Part shown: in pieces, positions 1 to 9,773 of the stretch
How the letters are laid out: each line of letters begins with the position of its first letter
Numbering within the stretch: the first letter of the stretch is position 1
Source: Mesorhizobium xinjiangense
GTDB lineage: Bacteria > Pseudomonadota > Alphaproteobacteria > Rhizobiales > Rhizobiaceae
Reading direction: 5' to 3'
Assembly (NCBI RefSeq): GCF_009749525.1
Contig: NZ_WOAC01000012.1
Span: 96,641-160,640 of the forward strand
Length of the DNA: 64,000 nt
Translations under genes and position numbers: made by a program
Notes under the pieces: model-generated
Database searches by the model: none
Told to the model about the DNA's origin: nothing
What the model saw: the letters and a program-made list of their open reading frames with translations, nothing else

Positions 1-865
1 CATGCGGCTCGCCCGAGACCAGCAGCACGCGCAGGTTTTCGCGGATGCCGTCGACCAGTGCGATGGCGCGGTTGTTGGTATCGGTGATCTCGCCGTCGGC
101 GCGCTCGATGGCCAGTTCGACGATGTTGCGTCCGGCCGAGGGTATAATGATGTCGAGCGGCATTTCCGCCCCGACCGTGGCGCGCTCGAGCGCCACCTGC
201 TCGCCATTGACGCTGACGCGCACATCGACGCTGTCGATGTCCTCGCCGGCGCTCAGCACCTGGTAGGTCATCGACAGCGGCTTGTCGACAATCCCGAAGC
301 GCGGCGCGTTGAGGAAGCGGATGCGCCGGTCGCGCTCGCCCTCTTCGCCGGTGATCAGCGCGTGCAGCGGCGCGTTCAACCCGCTCATGTTGGCCGGCAC
401 GTCGTGCACCTGGCCGTCCGTCACCATAATGGCTCCGGCAACGCGCGAGGGCGGCACGTCGCGCAGCGCATTTTCCAGCGCGCCGAACAGGCGCGTCTGG
501 GTGCCGTCATCGCTGCCCCCGGCCTGTCCGGCCTCCACCTCGCGCAGGTCAAACTGCCCGAAACGGCCGAGCTGGGCTTTCAGTTCCTCCACCGCCTCGT
601 CCGTCGTCTGCCCGCGCTCGCCGATCTCCTGGCTCTGGCTGCGGTCGACGACCAGCGCGACGACGCTCTTGAGCGGCTCGCGCTCTTCTTCCAGGAACAC
701 TGGGTTGATAAGCGCCAGTGCCAGGGCGGCGAGCGCCGCGCTGCGAAGGACCGAGCCGCGCTGGCCGAACCACAGGCCGACCGCGCTCAACAGCGCCAAC
801 GGGACGAGGATCGCGGCGATGAGCGGCCAGGACAGAAGCGGTTCGAATGCGATGGACCAGTTCAT
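1..865 (-). CDS. Membrane protein with VWA-like region, last gene of the MoxR operon (partial, 3' end off the window)
   Basis: The reading frame opens at an ATG 10 bases after the DUF4159 stop and stays open to the window edge (288 codons), so the C-terminus is missing. It begins MNWSIAFEPLLSWPLIAAI, with two hydrophobic segments near residues 8-30 and 40-55. A VVALVVDRSQSQ stretch near residue 70 resembles the first strand of a VWA fold with a DxSxS-like site, and VTDGQVHDVP follows further on. Position and features match the large membrane protein that ends MoxR-DUF58-DUF4159 operons in rhizobia, often annotated as glutamine amidotransferase-like. The function of such operons is unresolved; envelope integrity or complex assembly is usually proposed. 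Confidence 0.8.
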   Translation of the reverse strand, partial: MNWSIAFEPLLSWPLIAAILVPLALLSAVGLWFGQRGSVLRSAALAALALALINPVFLEEEREPLKSVVALVVDRSQSQEIGERGQTTDEAVEELKAQLGRFGQFDLREVEAGQAGGSDDGTQTRLFGALENALRDVPPSRVAGAIMVTDGQVHDVPANMSGLNAPLHALITGEEGERDRRIRFLNAPRFGIVDKPLSMTYQVLSAGEDIDSVDVRVSVNGEQVALERATVGAEMPLDIIIPSAGRNIVELAIERADGEITDTNNRAIALVDGIRENLRVLLVSGEPH

Positions 866-874
866 TGCCCGCTC

Positions 875-3688
875 CTATTGGCCCAGCCGTTCGAGCAGGA
901 TCGGCACATGCACCTGGTCGGATTTGTAGTTGCCGGTCAGCATGTACATCATGATGTTGACGCCGGCCCGGTAGGCATAGACGCGCTGCATGGGATCCGA
1001 CGGGACGGTCGGCAGCAGCGGATCGCCGTTGGCGTCGATTGCCCAGGCACCGGCGAAATCATTGGCGGTGATCATGATTGGCGATACGCCGTCGCCGGTG
1101 CGCACCGGCCGGTTCTGCTCGTTGGCCGCACCCAGCGAAGCCTCCACCCATAGCGGGCTGCCGGAATAGCGGCCAGGAAAGGTCTGCAGGATATAGAACG
1201 CCTTGGTCAGCACGTGATCCTCGGGGACCGGTTCGAGCGGCGGCACGTTGAGATTGTCCAGAATATCGCGCAGGCGCCGTGTCGAGGCGCTGGTCGAGCC
1301 CGAAAGGCTGAGATCGGTCGAGAACTGGTCGCGGGTGTCGAACAGCACGGTGCCGCCCTGGCGCATATAGGCGTCGATGCGCGCGATCGCGGCCTCCGAG
1401 GGCATCGGCGCGGCCTCGTCGACCGGCCAATAGATGATCGGGTAGAAGGCCAGTTCGTCGCGCGCGATGTCGACGCCGGCCGGCGCGCCCGGTTCGAGGG
1501 CCGTCTTTTCGGTCAGGAACCGGCTCAGCCCCGCCATGCCGGCGCGGCTCACCGCGTCGATCGATGCGTCCCCGGTCAACACATAGGCGATGCGTGTCGT
1601 CGAGATGGCGGCGATCGCCTGGGCGTCGTCCACCTGGGCGTCCTGCGCCCGCGCATCGCCGGAGATGCCAAACAGCAGCCCGCCCGAGAGCGCGGCGGCC
1701 AGCCAGACCGGGGCGACGGGGCGGCGCTGTGCCCGCCGGCGGACGAACATGCCGCCCATCCAGAAGACGGCGAGCGTGTCGAGGATCATCAGCGTCAGGG
1801 CCGCAGCGAGGAGGGGGCCCTTGAGATTGCGCGATTGCTCGACGGCATAGCTTGCATTGGTGACCGGCAGATCGACCTGCGGGCGCGCCAATGGCTGGAG
1901 CACGGCATCGCCATCAAGCAGGTTGTGGGCCACATAGCCTTCCTCCGTGCCGTAAAGGCCCGGCGGGTTCTCGATCGTCACGGCCCGGTTTTCCGTGTCG
2001 AGGGGCCTGGCATCCGAGCCCGGCGGAACGAGCGTGCCGTCGGCTGCGATCATGGTGTATGGCGCGAGCGAGCCGCCGTTTTCCACGGCCTGATTGTCCA
2101 GGCTGCCCTGATTGCGCGACAATTGCACGATCCGGCGCAGCATTTCGACGAAACTGCCGGAGATCGGCAGGCTCGACCAGGTCGCTTCGGGCGTGACGTG
2201 AAAGAGCACCAACGTGCCGTCGCCGCGATCGTCGCCCGTCACCAGTGGCGTACCGTCGGCCAGCACGGCCCAGGTCTTGGTGAAAAGGTCGCTGGTCGGC
2301 TCGGCCAGCACCTGCCTGGTGACGGAAACGTCGCGTGGCGGCGCCAGGTCGGAGAACGGGCCCGTCGAGGGGAATTCGGCCACCGGCTGCGGCTCGGTCC
2401 AGGAAAGCGTGCCGCCCAGCGAACGCTCGCCGATGCGCAACGCCACCGGCAGCAATTCCTCGTCATTGCCTGCGGCGGCCAGGCGCGAGCCGGCGAAGCG
2501 CACCAGCGTGCCGCCGCCGTGCAGCCATTCGATCAGCGGACCGCGCACGCTGTCGGGCAAGGTGCCGACATCGGCCATGACGATGATGGCGGGGCGCTGT
2601 TCGAGAAGCTGCGGGATGGCTTCGGCGAGGTCCGGCGTGTCCGGCTCCACGATGTCGGCGAAGGGCTGCAGCGCACGTCGTATGTAGTAGAGCGGCGACA
2701 GGAGCGGTTGCGCCCGGTCGGCCTCGGCCTGCGACAGGAGCCCGACCCGGCGCCGGCGCGAGTTCTCGTCGAGCAGGCGCACCGCCGCCGCCTGGTTCTC
2801 GCCGTCGACGCGGATGGCGGCGAAATCGTTGCGCAACTCGAACGGCACGCGGAATTCGGCCGCCGCCGTCGCATTGCCGGGCGCGAACGTGGCGACGGCA
2901 TCGGCGATGCGTCGTCCCTGGTCATCGAAGGCGCCGGCCGTCACCTGGCGCGGCGCCGCATCGCCGGTGGAACGCGCCACAGTTGCCCTAAAGTGGTCGG
3001 GCCGGTTGTCCACGGCGGTGATGCCGGTCGCCCGCAATCGCTCCGGGGCGAACCAGATCAGGCGGTCGGCATTCTCCAAGAGCGTCGCAAAGGCCTGGTC
3101 GTCGCCTTCGGCGGCCAGCCCGTCGCCCAGAACGGCGACGGTGGCGCCGGGCGAGGCGGCCACCACGTCGGCGACCCGGGCATGGACTGCCGTGCGCTGG
3201 ACGGGCAGCGGCCGCGGGCCGGCGGCGCGCAGCCTGTCGCGCGCCTGTTCGGCGTCGAACGGACCGATCTCGGAGTTCGACTTCTCGGCGGTCAGCGCCA
3301 GCACGACCGGTGCGCCGTTCGCCGATGCATCGTCGATCAGCTGCTCGGCCGCCTGCACGCGTTCGTCCCAATCGGACGCACTCCCCCAGCCATTATCGAT
3401 GACGATCGCCACGAGATCGCCGCCGTCAGCCAGCCGCTCGCGCGGATTGAACACGGGCTCGGCCAGGGCGAGCACGATGAACGCAGCCATGAGGAGACGC
3501 AGCAGCGTCAGCCACCAGGGGCTCTGGTGCGGCGTTTCCTCCTTCTTCAGCACCCGCTGCAGGATGCGCAGGGGCGGAAAGACCTCCGTCTGCGGCTTCG
3601 GCGGGGTGAGGCGCAGCAGCCACCAGATCACCGGCAGGGCCAGGAGCCCGAACAGGACCAGCGGCTGTGCGAAGGAAAGCAGGCTCAT
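875..3688 (-). CDS. DUF4159 domain-containing membrane protein
   Basis: About 937 residues starting MSLLSFAQPLVLFGLLALP. The N-terminal ~85 residues have two membrane segments and the BatA-type PPKPQ/RILQRL pattern. A VWA-like core follows from about residue 100, with VIDNGWGSASDWDERV. Two more hydrophobic segments lie near residue 650-710, and the last ~200 residues (from RIAYVLTGDASIDAV) form the DUF4159 domain, which has a glutamine-amidotransferase-like fold. The frame extends upstream into the DUF58 gene, but the ATG chosen here overlaps that gene's stop as TGATG, the coupling used throughout this operon. Role: membrane partner of the MoxR ATPase; molecular function unknown. Confidence 0.88.
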   Translation of the reverse strand: MSLLSFAQPLVLFGLLALPVIWWLLRLTPPKPQTEVFPPLRILQRVLKKEETPHQSPWWLTLLRLLMAAFIVLALAEPVFNPRERLADGGDLVAIVIDNGWGSASDWDERVQAAEQLIDDASANGAPVVLALTAEKSNSEIGPFDAEQARDRLRAAGPRPLPVQRTAVHARVADVVAASPGATVAVLGDGLAAEGDDQAFATLLENADRLIWFAPERLRATGITAVDNRPDHFRATVARSTGDAAPRQVTAGAFDDQGRRIADAVATFAPGNATAAAEFRVPFELRNDFAAIRVDGENQAAAVRLLDENSRRRRVGLLSQAEADRAQPLLSPLYYIRRALQPFADIVEPDTPDLAEAIPQLLEQRPAIIVMADVGTLPDSVRGPLIEWLHGGGTLVRFAGSRLAAAGNDEELLPVALRIGERSLGGTLSWTEPQPVAEFPSTGPFSDLAPPRDVSVTRQVLAEPTSDLFTKTWAVLADGTPLVTGDDRGDGTLVLFHVTPEATWSSLPISGSFVEMLRRIVQLSRNQGSLDNQAVENGGSLAPYTMIAADGTLVPPGSDARPLDTENRAVTIENPPGLYGTEEGYVAHNLLDGDAVLQPLARPQVDLPVTNASYAVEQSRNLKGPLLAAALTLMILDTLAVFWMGGMFVRRRAQRRPVAPVWLAAALSGGLLFGISGDARAQDAQVDDAQAIAAISTTRIAYVLTGDASIDAVSRAGMAGLSRFLTEKTALEPGAPAGVDIARDELAFYPIIYWPVDEAAPMPSEAAIARIDAYMRQGGTVLFDTRDQFSTDLSLSGSTSASTRRLRDILDNLNVPPLEPVPEDHVLTKAFYILQTFPGRYSGSPLWVEASLGAANEQNRPVRTGDGVSPIMITANDFAGAWAIDANGDPLLPTVPSDPMQRVYAYRAGVNIMMYMLTGNYKSDQVHVPILLERLGQ

Positions 3689-4604
3689 CAGCGGACTCCG
3701 GCACCCCGGCCGCTCCCCATGGTCATCGCCATATGCACCTTGACGAGCGCTTCGGAGGCAGGCCGGTCGGTATGGCTGACAGTGTAGCTCCAACCGATGC
3801 GCCGACACCAGCCGGCCAGTTCCTCGCGGCGGGCGAGGTAGAGATTGCGATAGTCCTCGCCGAACTGCTCGGCCCGACCGGCGGTATACTTGGCGTCGCT
3901 TTCCGGGTCGCGGAATTCGGTGCGGCCGCTGAAGGGGAAGCGCTCTTCGGCCGGATCGGCCACTTCGATCAGATGCGCACGCACCCCGTGGCGCGCCAGA
4001 ACGTCGAGGCGGGTTATCATTTCGTCCACAGGATCGAGGAAATCGCTGACGATGACGATATCGGAAAACCGGCGGATCGTGGCAAGATCCGGCCGGGCGG
4101 GGATCTCGGCTGCGTGCGTCAGGATGGCGGCGATGCGTTCGGCGCCGTTGCGCGCCGTGAAGGGGTCGGTCAGGCCGGGCCAGGCGATGCGCTCGCCGCC
4201 GCGCGACAGAAGCTCGGCGACCGCCAGGATCAGCACCAGGGCGCGCGATTCCTTCGACACGCCGGCGAGCGTCGACTGATAGAGCATGGAAGGCGAGGGG
4301 TCGGCCCACAGCCACACCGTGTGCGCCGCCTCCCATTCGCGGTCGCGGACATAGAGCTGGTGGTCGTCACGGGCCGAGCGGCGCCAGTCGATGCGCGACA
4401 TCGCCTCGCCTTCGACATAGGGCCGGAACTGCCAGAAATTCTCGCCGATGCCGCGCTTGCGCCGGCCGTGCCAGCCGGCGATCACATTGTTGGCGATGCG
4501 CCGCGCGTCGATCAGCAGATCGGGGATGTAGGAGGCGCGAACGCGCCCCCGCGCCAGCGCGTCGTTGGTTGCGACGGGAGGTGAAACCGAACCGATCGGG
4601 CTCA

Positions 4605-4605
<1 letters not shown>
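3688..4605 (-). CDS. DUF58 domain-containing protein
   Basis: 305 residues, the usual size for DUF58 proteins that accompany MoxR ATPases. The conserved core is visible at residues 61-80: RPYVEGEAMS followed by RIDWRRSARD. The C-terminal half looks like a degenerate VWA fold (IVIVSDFLDPVDEMI near residue 190). No signal peptide or membrane segment is evident. Both ends are translationally coupled by TGATG overlaps, to moxR upstream and to the DUF4159 gene downstream. Function is not established; DUF58 proteins are thought to work with MoxR as adaptor or assembly factors. Confidence 0.92.
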
Positions 4606-5618
<1,013 letters not shown>

Positions 5619-5681
5619 GCCGCTCGATCCTCTGTTGGCCCAAACTCATGCCCCTGGCGTCATGATCCCCCGATTCGTACC

Positions 5682-5711
5682 TTGGTGGTATCTCTCGGAC
5701 CCAACTTAAAT
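5682..5711 (+). promoter_or_regulatory. Candidate promoter for the DUF1285-NUDIX-CCA operon
   Basis: TTGGTG (5682-5687), an 18-bp spacer, then TTAAAT (5706-5711). Transcription would start about 5718, almost on the ATG at 5720. The mRNA would therefore be leaderless, or translation would begin at the in-frame ATG at 5759. Confidence 0.3.
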
Positions 5712-5719
5712 CACCCAAA

Positions 5720-6388
5720 ATGGCTGACAAGCGGACGCACAGTGACTATTTCGTGACCATGACCGAATCGCGAAGCGAAGGCAAAGCCGTATTGCGACAG
5801 AGCGCGGACGCGGCCGGACTGGCGGCACTGATCGGCCGCGCGGCGCGGGCCGACAAGGGGCCGGCGCCTGTCGAGCGCTGGAATCCGCAATTCTGCGGCG
5901 ATCTCGACATGGAAATCCGGGCCGACGGCACGTGGTACTATCTCGGCACGCCGATCGGCCGGCCGGCGCTGGTGCAGCTCTTTTCCTCGGTGCTGCGTAA
6001 GGACGAGGACGGCCGGACCTATCTGGTCACGCCGGTGGAACGCGTCGGCATCAGGGTCGAGGACGCGCCCTTCGTCGCCGTGGAGATGAATGTCTCGGGC
6101 CACGGCGAGGACCAGGTGATGACCTTCCGCACCAATGTCGGCGACGTGGTGGAGGCGGGGCCGGACCACCCGCTGCGCTTTGTCGTCGAGCCCGAAACCG
6201 GCGGGCTGAAGCCCTATCTCCTGGTGCGCGGCCGTCTCGAAGCCTTGCTGGGCCGGCCGGTGATGTACGAGTTGGTCGAGCATGGCGAGGAGATCGGGAT
6301 CGACGGCAGGATGATGTTCGCCGTGCGCTCGCACGGCACGGTGTTTCCCGTCATGCCGGCGGGCGATCTGAAGAAGCTGAGCGCCTGA
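5720..6388 (+). CDS. DUF1285 domain-containing protein
   Basis: 222 residues from the first ATG. The family core starts near residue 50 with PVERWNPQFCGDLDMEI and DGTWYYLGTPIGRPALV, diagnostic of DUF1285. Proteins of this family are small, cytoplasmic and structurally known, but have no assigned activity. No Shine-Dalgarno precedes 5720; the in-frame ATG at 5759 (MTESRSEG) would give about 209 residues, closer to homologues. It begins a tight plus-strand operon: the next gene starts 2 bp after the stop. Confidence 0.88.
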   Translation: MADKRTHSDYFVTMTESRSEGKAVLRQSADAAGLAALIGRAARADKGPAPVERWNPQFCGDLDMEIRADGTWYYLGTPIGRPALVQLFSSVLRKDEDGRTYLVTPVERVGIRVEDAPFVAVEMNVSGHGEDQVMTFRTNVGDVVEAGPDHPLRFVVEPETGGLKPYLLVRGRLEALLGRPVMYELVEHGEEIGIDGRMMFAVRSHGTVFPVMPAGDLKKLSA

Positions 6389-6390
6389 CG

Positions 6391-7020
6391 ATGGACACGC
6401 GCCCCGTTGAAAATTTCACGGCGGAGGATTTTCGCCGGCGTGCGGTTCACGAGCAGGCGCCGCATGGCGTCGAACTCGGCGACCACACGCTCAATCCGGG
6501 CCTGAAGGATCTGATCCTGGGCCAGAAACTGCGCGATGCGGCGGTGCTCGTGCCGGTGGTCGACCGGCCACAGGGCGCGACGCTTCTTTTGACCCGGCGC
6601 ACGGACACGATGCGCAACCATTCCGGCCAGATCGCCTTTCCGGGCGGGCGGATCGATCCTGACGACGGCAGTCCGGAAGATGCCGCACTTCGCGAAACGG
6701 ATGAAGAAATCGGGCTAAAGCGCGGTTTCATTAACCTTGCCGGGCGCATGCCCGACTATGTAACCGGCAGCGGCTACCGCATCGCGCCGGTCCTAGCCAC
6801 GGTGCGGCCGGGCTTTTCGCTGACCATCAATCCGGACGAGGTCGACGAGGCCTTCGAGGTGCCGCTCGAATTTCTGATGGATCCGGCCAATCATCGCCGC
6901 GACAGCCGCATCTGGCAGGACCGCGAGCGCTTTTTCCACACCATGCCCTATGGCGAGCGCTATATCTGGGGCATCACGGCCGGAATGATACACATGCTTT
7001 ACGAGAGGCTTTACGCGTGA
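6391..7020 (+). CDS. CoA pyrophosphatase (NUDIX hydrolase)
   Basis: 209 residues. The Nudix box (GX5EX7REUXEEXGU) lies near residues 89-111: GRIDPDDGSPEDAALRETDE continuing into EIGL. It is preceded by LLTRRTDTMRNHSGQIAFPG, the CoA-pyrophosphatase signature upstream of the box. Members hydrolyse CoA or acyl-CoA to 4'-phosphopantetheine and 3',5'-ADP, probably as housekeeping of oxidised CoA. It lies between DUF1285 and the CCA transferase, whose GTG start overlaps this stop by 4 bases. Confidence 0.92.
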   Translation: MDTRPVENFTAEDFRRRAVHEQAPHGVELGDHTLNPGLKDLILGQKLRDAAVLVPVVDRPQGATLLLTRRTDTMRNHSGQIAFPGGRIDPDDGSPEDAALRETDEEIGLKRGFINLAGRMPDYVTGSGYRIAPVLATVRPGFSLTINPDEVDEAFEVPLEFLMDPANHRRDSRIWQDRERFFHTMPYGERYIWGITAGMIHMLYERLYA

Positions 7021-8288
7021 GTGCAATCTCGATTGCCGAAAGGGCGGACTGGCTCGCCAGACCTGACCTGCAAAAGCTGCTCGCCGCGCTATCAACCGAT
7101 GGCGAGGAAGCGCGCATTGCCGGCGGCGCGGTGCGCAATACGCTGCTGGGCGAGCCGGCCGGCGATGTCGACATCGCCACGACTTGCTTGCCGGAGGAGA
7201 CCGTGGAACGCGCCCGCAAGGCCGGTTTCAAGACGGTGCCGACCGGCGTCGAGCACGGCACGGTGACCGTCATCGCCGACGGCGTGCCCTACGAGGTGAC
7301 GACGTTGCGCGCCGACATCGAGACCGACGGCCGGCGCGCCAGGGTCAGGTTCGGCCGCGACTGGCAGGCGGATGCCGATCGGCGCGACTTCACCGTCAAC
7401 GGGCTTTATGCGCAGGCCGATGGTGCCGTCATCGACCTGGTCGGCGGGCTGGCCGACGTCGAAAGCCGCACCATCCGCTTCATCGGCGATGCTGAGGCGC
7501 GGGTGCGCGAGGACTATCTGCGCATCCTGCGCTTCTTCCGCTTCTTCGCCTGGTACGGTTCGGGCCGGCCCGATGCCGAGGGGCTGAAGGCCTGCGCCCG
7601 GCTCAAGCAGGGGCTGGATGACCTGTCGGCGGAGCGGATGTGGAGCGAACTGAAAAAGCTGCTTTCAGCCCCCGATCCGTCGCGCGCGCTGTTGTGGATG
7701 CGCCAGTCCGGCGTTCTGACGCAGGTTCTCCCGGAAAGCGAGAAATGGGGCATCGACGCCATCCATGGGCTTGCCGAGGCCGAGCGCGATCTCGGCTGGC
7801 CGGCGGATCCCCTGATGCGGCTTGCCGCGATCATTCCGCCCGACGCTGTGCGCATCGCCGCCATGGCGCAGAGGCTCAAAATGTCGAATGCCGATCGCGA
7901 CCGGCTGGTCGCCTGGGCGTCGACGCCGGCGGTCGAGCCGGCGACGAGCGAAACGGAACTGGCCAAGCTCGCCTACAGGGCCGGGCAGTCGGGGTTTTCG
8001 GACAAGCTGCGCCTGGCGCTCGCCGGCGCGCGGGCACGCGCTGCCGCCGACGATCAGGCGATGGTCGAGGCCGGCGGCTACTATCGCCTCAACCGGTTCC
8101 TGGAAAACTGGGAGGCGCCGCAATTTCCCCTGACCGGCGCGGACCTCATTGCGATCGGCATCCCGCCAGGGCCGAAAATGGGCAATGCGCTGCGCGATCT
8201 GGAGGAGATGTGGGTGGATTCGGCTTTTGCGATGGACCGCTCGGCGCTGATGGAACACGCCGAACGGATGAAACTGCAGATCTTGTAA
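7017..8288 (+). CDS. cca: CCA tRNA nucleotidyltransferase
   Basis: 423 residues starting at a GTG that overlaps the preceding stop (GTGA). Class II nucleotidyltransferase signature: GGAVRN at residues 36-41 and the metal-binding DVD at 50-52. The RRDFTVNGL motif follows near residue 122 and the EDYLRILRFFRFFAWYG segment near 165, as in CCA-adding enzymes and poly(A) polymerases. No C-terminal HD domain is recognisable. It adds or repairs the 3' CCA end of tRNAs. Third gene of the DUF1285-NUDIX-cca operon. Confidence 0.95.
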   Translation: MSAISIAERADWLARPDLQKLLAALSTDGEEARIAGGAVRNTLLGEPAGDVDIATTCLPEETVERARKAGFKTVPTGVEHGTVTVIADGVPYEVTTLRADIETDGRRARVRFGRDWQADADRRDFTVNGLYAQADGAVIDLVGGLADVESRTIRFIGDAEARVREDYLRILRFFRFFAWYGSGRPDAEGLKACARLKQGLDDLSAERMWSELKKLLSAPDPSRALLWMRQSGVLTQVLPESEKWGIDAIHGLAEAERDLGWPADPLMRLAAIIPPDAVRIAAMAQRLKMSNADRDRLVAWASTPAVEPATSETELAKLAYRAGQSGFSDKLRLALAGARARAAADDQAMVEAGGYYRLNRFLENWEAPQFPLTGADLIAIGIPPGPKMGNALRDLEEMWVDSAFAMDRSALMEHAERMKLQIL

Positions 8289-8330
8289 ATACGGGTCGAC
8301 GTGGCACGGAGGGCGCGCCGGCCATCGGTC

Positions 8331-8516
8331 TCAGGCGGCGTCGCGCGCCTTCTCGATACGCGAGCGGATCGCCTCGATCATCGTTTCGCGCATGATCGTC
8401 TCGCCATGAACCTCGCGCATGTGCTCGACCGCGCGGCGCATGATCTCGGCCTCGTCCTCGTGCCGGGTGTGCCACTCACAGCCGGGAACGAGCGAACCGC
8501 AATTATATTCCTTCAT
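8331..8516 (-). CDS. DUF1059 domain-containing small protein
   Basis: 61 residues: MKEYNCGSLVPGCEWHTRHE onward, with one Cys near the N-terminus, a second (GCEWH) and HMREVHG. This is the DUF1059 pattern, likely a small metal-binding fold. Function unknown. Convergent with cca and facing a 466-bp gap. The sequence just upstream of the ATG (AGGAGGAAGAGCC) provides a strong ribosome-binding site. Confidence 0.85.
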   Translation of the reverse strand: MKEYNCGSLVPGCEWHTRHEDEAEIMRRAVEHMREVHGETIMRETMIEAIRSRIEKARDAA

Positions 8517-8654
8517 GGCTCTTCCTCCTGTGTCCTTCGTGGATGGACTTCAAGGATAACACAAAAGCGACGACGAAGTTGCGTACGGTTTCACCGTGTC
8601 CGGAAACGTCGACTGTCGGGGCTTGCAAACGCAAGCGTCATCGGTGAACGGTGC

Positions 8655-8870
8655 CGAAAATCATGAATATGTGGAAAATAAATCCAATTATTACTATATT
8701 CTAGATTGTAATACTTAAATTGATACAGTATTACATATTTTATATTGTATATGGCTTTGCTTCGCTTAAGTGATTGATATTATTGAGAATAAAATATAAT
8801 TTGAAATATGCCTTGTTTCGGCTTCTGTTTGTGACTACATTGGATCTATCGATCTTGCTTGTCGAACTTT
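8655..8870 (+). other. AT-rich intergenic island upstream of cspA
   Basis: The 466-bp gap between the DUF1059 gene and cspA contains about 200 bp that is strikingly AT-rich in an otherwise GC-rich window. Runs of TATATT-like sequence provide several possible -10 elements, and there is one clear inverted repeat at 8708-8734. No convincing coding frame occurs: the short frames at 8740-8962 lack ribosome-binding sites. It could be the promoter and long 5' UTR of the cold-shock gene, a binding region for a Ros/MucR-type regulator, or a scar of foreign DNA. Confidence 0.6.
8708..8734. repeat. Inverted repeat in the AT-rich gap
   Basis: Arms GTAATAC (8708-8714) and GTATTAC (8728-8734), perfectly complementary, separated by 13 bp. 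It could form a hairpin in RNA or bind a dimeric regulator. It lies about 250 bp upstream of cspA. Confidence 0.5.
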
Positions 8871-8982
8871 GTTTCCGACGCATCGCGTCCTCGACGATAT
8901 TCCTCTCACAAAATCGATTCGACCGCTTGTCGTGCACCTGCACGGCAAGGAATTCTCAATGACCGATTGAAAGGAAATCGTC

Positions 8983-9192
8983 ATGACAATTGGAACAGTG
9001 AAGTTCTTTAATGCCACCAAGGGCTTCGGCTTCATCGAGCAGGGCGAGGGCCAGGCGGATGTCTTTGTTCACATTTCCGCTGTGGAACGGGCAGGCATGC
9101 GTTCGCTCGTAGAGGGCCAGAAGATCAGCTTCGACGTCGTCAAGGACGATCGTAGCGGCAAGAGCGCGGCCGAGAACATTCAGGCTGCGTAA
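8983..9192 (+). CDS. cspA: Cold-shock protein (CspA family)
   Basis: 69 residues, one S1-like cold-shock domain. RNP1 is KGFGFI (residues 14-19) and RNP2 is VFVHI (residues 28-32). It binds single-stranded nucleic acid as an RNA chaperone. The ribosome-binding site GAAAGGAAATCGTC precedes the ATG. Upstream is an AT-rich region suited to a long cold-responsive leader; downstream (9257-9285) is a strong intrinsic terminator, so the gene is probably monocistronic. A second csp gene is at 60947-61162. Confidence 0.94.
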   Translation: MTIGTVKFFNATKGFGFIEQGEGQADVFVHISAVERAGMRSLVEGQKISFDVVKDDRSGKSAAENIQAA

Positions 9193-9256
9193 CCGGATTG
9201 CGCCTCTGGTCTTTGACCACGGATGTACTGGCACTGATCATCGAGGCGCATAGGAA

Positions 9257-9285
9257 GGTCGGGTTCGCCCGGCCTTTTTCTTTTT
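9257..9285 (+). terminator. Rho-independent terminator of cspA
   Basis: A 7-bp stem (GGTCGGG / CCCGGCC, one T-G wobble) closed by a TTCG tetraloop at 9264-9267, followed by a T-rich run with one C interruption. It ends the cspA transcript and shows that the longer open frame starting at 9198 is not the true start of the next gene. Confidence 0.85.
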
Positions 9286-9308
9286 CGGAACCAGAGGACG
9301 TGGGCCGC

Positions 9309-9557
9309 ATGAACAGCATCATCTCCGAGTACAATCTATTCAAGTCAAAGCCCTCCAAGGCCAAGACGAAGGCCGACATAACCGACCTTGCCGCGCGCAG
9401 CATCGTCGGCGCTGAAGCCGAGCGCCGTGAGGCAAAAACCGCGAGACTCCGTCAAATGCGGCTGGAGGCCGAAGCAAAACAGGCTGTTGCTCAAACATCC
9501 GCCGGGCAACGCCGCGCGAAGCCCGCGCAGCCAAGGCGCGCCCGATCATCGTCGTAA
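9309..9557 (+). CDS. Hypothetical small basic protein
   Basis: About 82 residues starting MNSIISEYNLFKSKPSKAK. The middle (AERREAKTARLRQMRLEAEA) looks like a charged helix, and the C-terminus is rich in Arg, Ala and Pro. There is no signal peptide or membrane segment. The ATG lies just after the cspA terminator, so it is probably transcribed separately. I do not recognise a domain; similar small charged proteins follow csp genes in rhizobia. Confidence 0.5.
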   Translation: MNSIISEYNLFKSKPSKAKTKADITDLAARSIVGAEAERREAKTARLRQMRLEAEAKQAVAQTSAGQRRAKPAQPRRARSSS

Positions 9558-9628
9558 CGCAGGGCAGCACGTTCCTGGTAGAAAATCTTTGCGCGGGATG
9601 TGGCCCGCCTATCAACAAGGATGCTCAG

Positions 9629-9742
9629 ATGAGACCCCCTGCAAGACTGAATGTCGATCCGATAGCATGGCTGCTCATCCTCATGGTCGGAGGCATCATC
9701 GCCACGTTCGTCTATGTCGCCCTGACGAGCATTACCTTCTGA
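9629..9742 (+). CDS. 37-residue single-pass membrane micro-protein
   Basis: A short frame starting MRPPARLNVDPIAWLLILMV and ending in SITF. A hydrophobic segment covers residues ~13-33, with a positively charged N-terminus and almost no C-terminal tail. AAGGA lies 7 bases before the ATG, a good ribosome-binding site. It sits between two small predicted genes and ends 31 bp before the next start. No family recognised; likely an inner-membrane micro-protein. Confidence 0.5.
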   Translation: MRPPARLNVDPIAWLLILMVGGIIATFVYVALTSITF

Positions 9743-9773
9743 TCCTGCGGTATTGGATTCCAAGGACGAGCGA

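Noticed and set aside
1214..3787. 857-codon open frame on the plus strand
   Set aside because: Antisense shadow of the DUF4159 gene; Arg/Gly/His-rich, no recognisable domain and no ribosome-binding site.
8740..8962. Short open frames in the AT-rich gap
   Set aside because: Low complexity, no ribosome-binding site, arising from AT-rich sequence on both strands.
9198..9308. N-terminal extension of the small gene after cspA
   Set aside because: It runs through the cspA terminator and has no ribosome-binding site.
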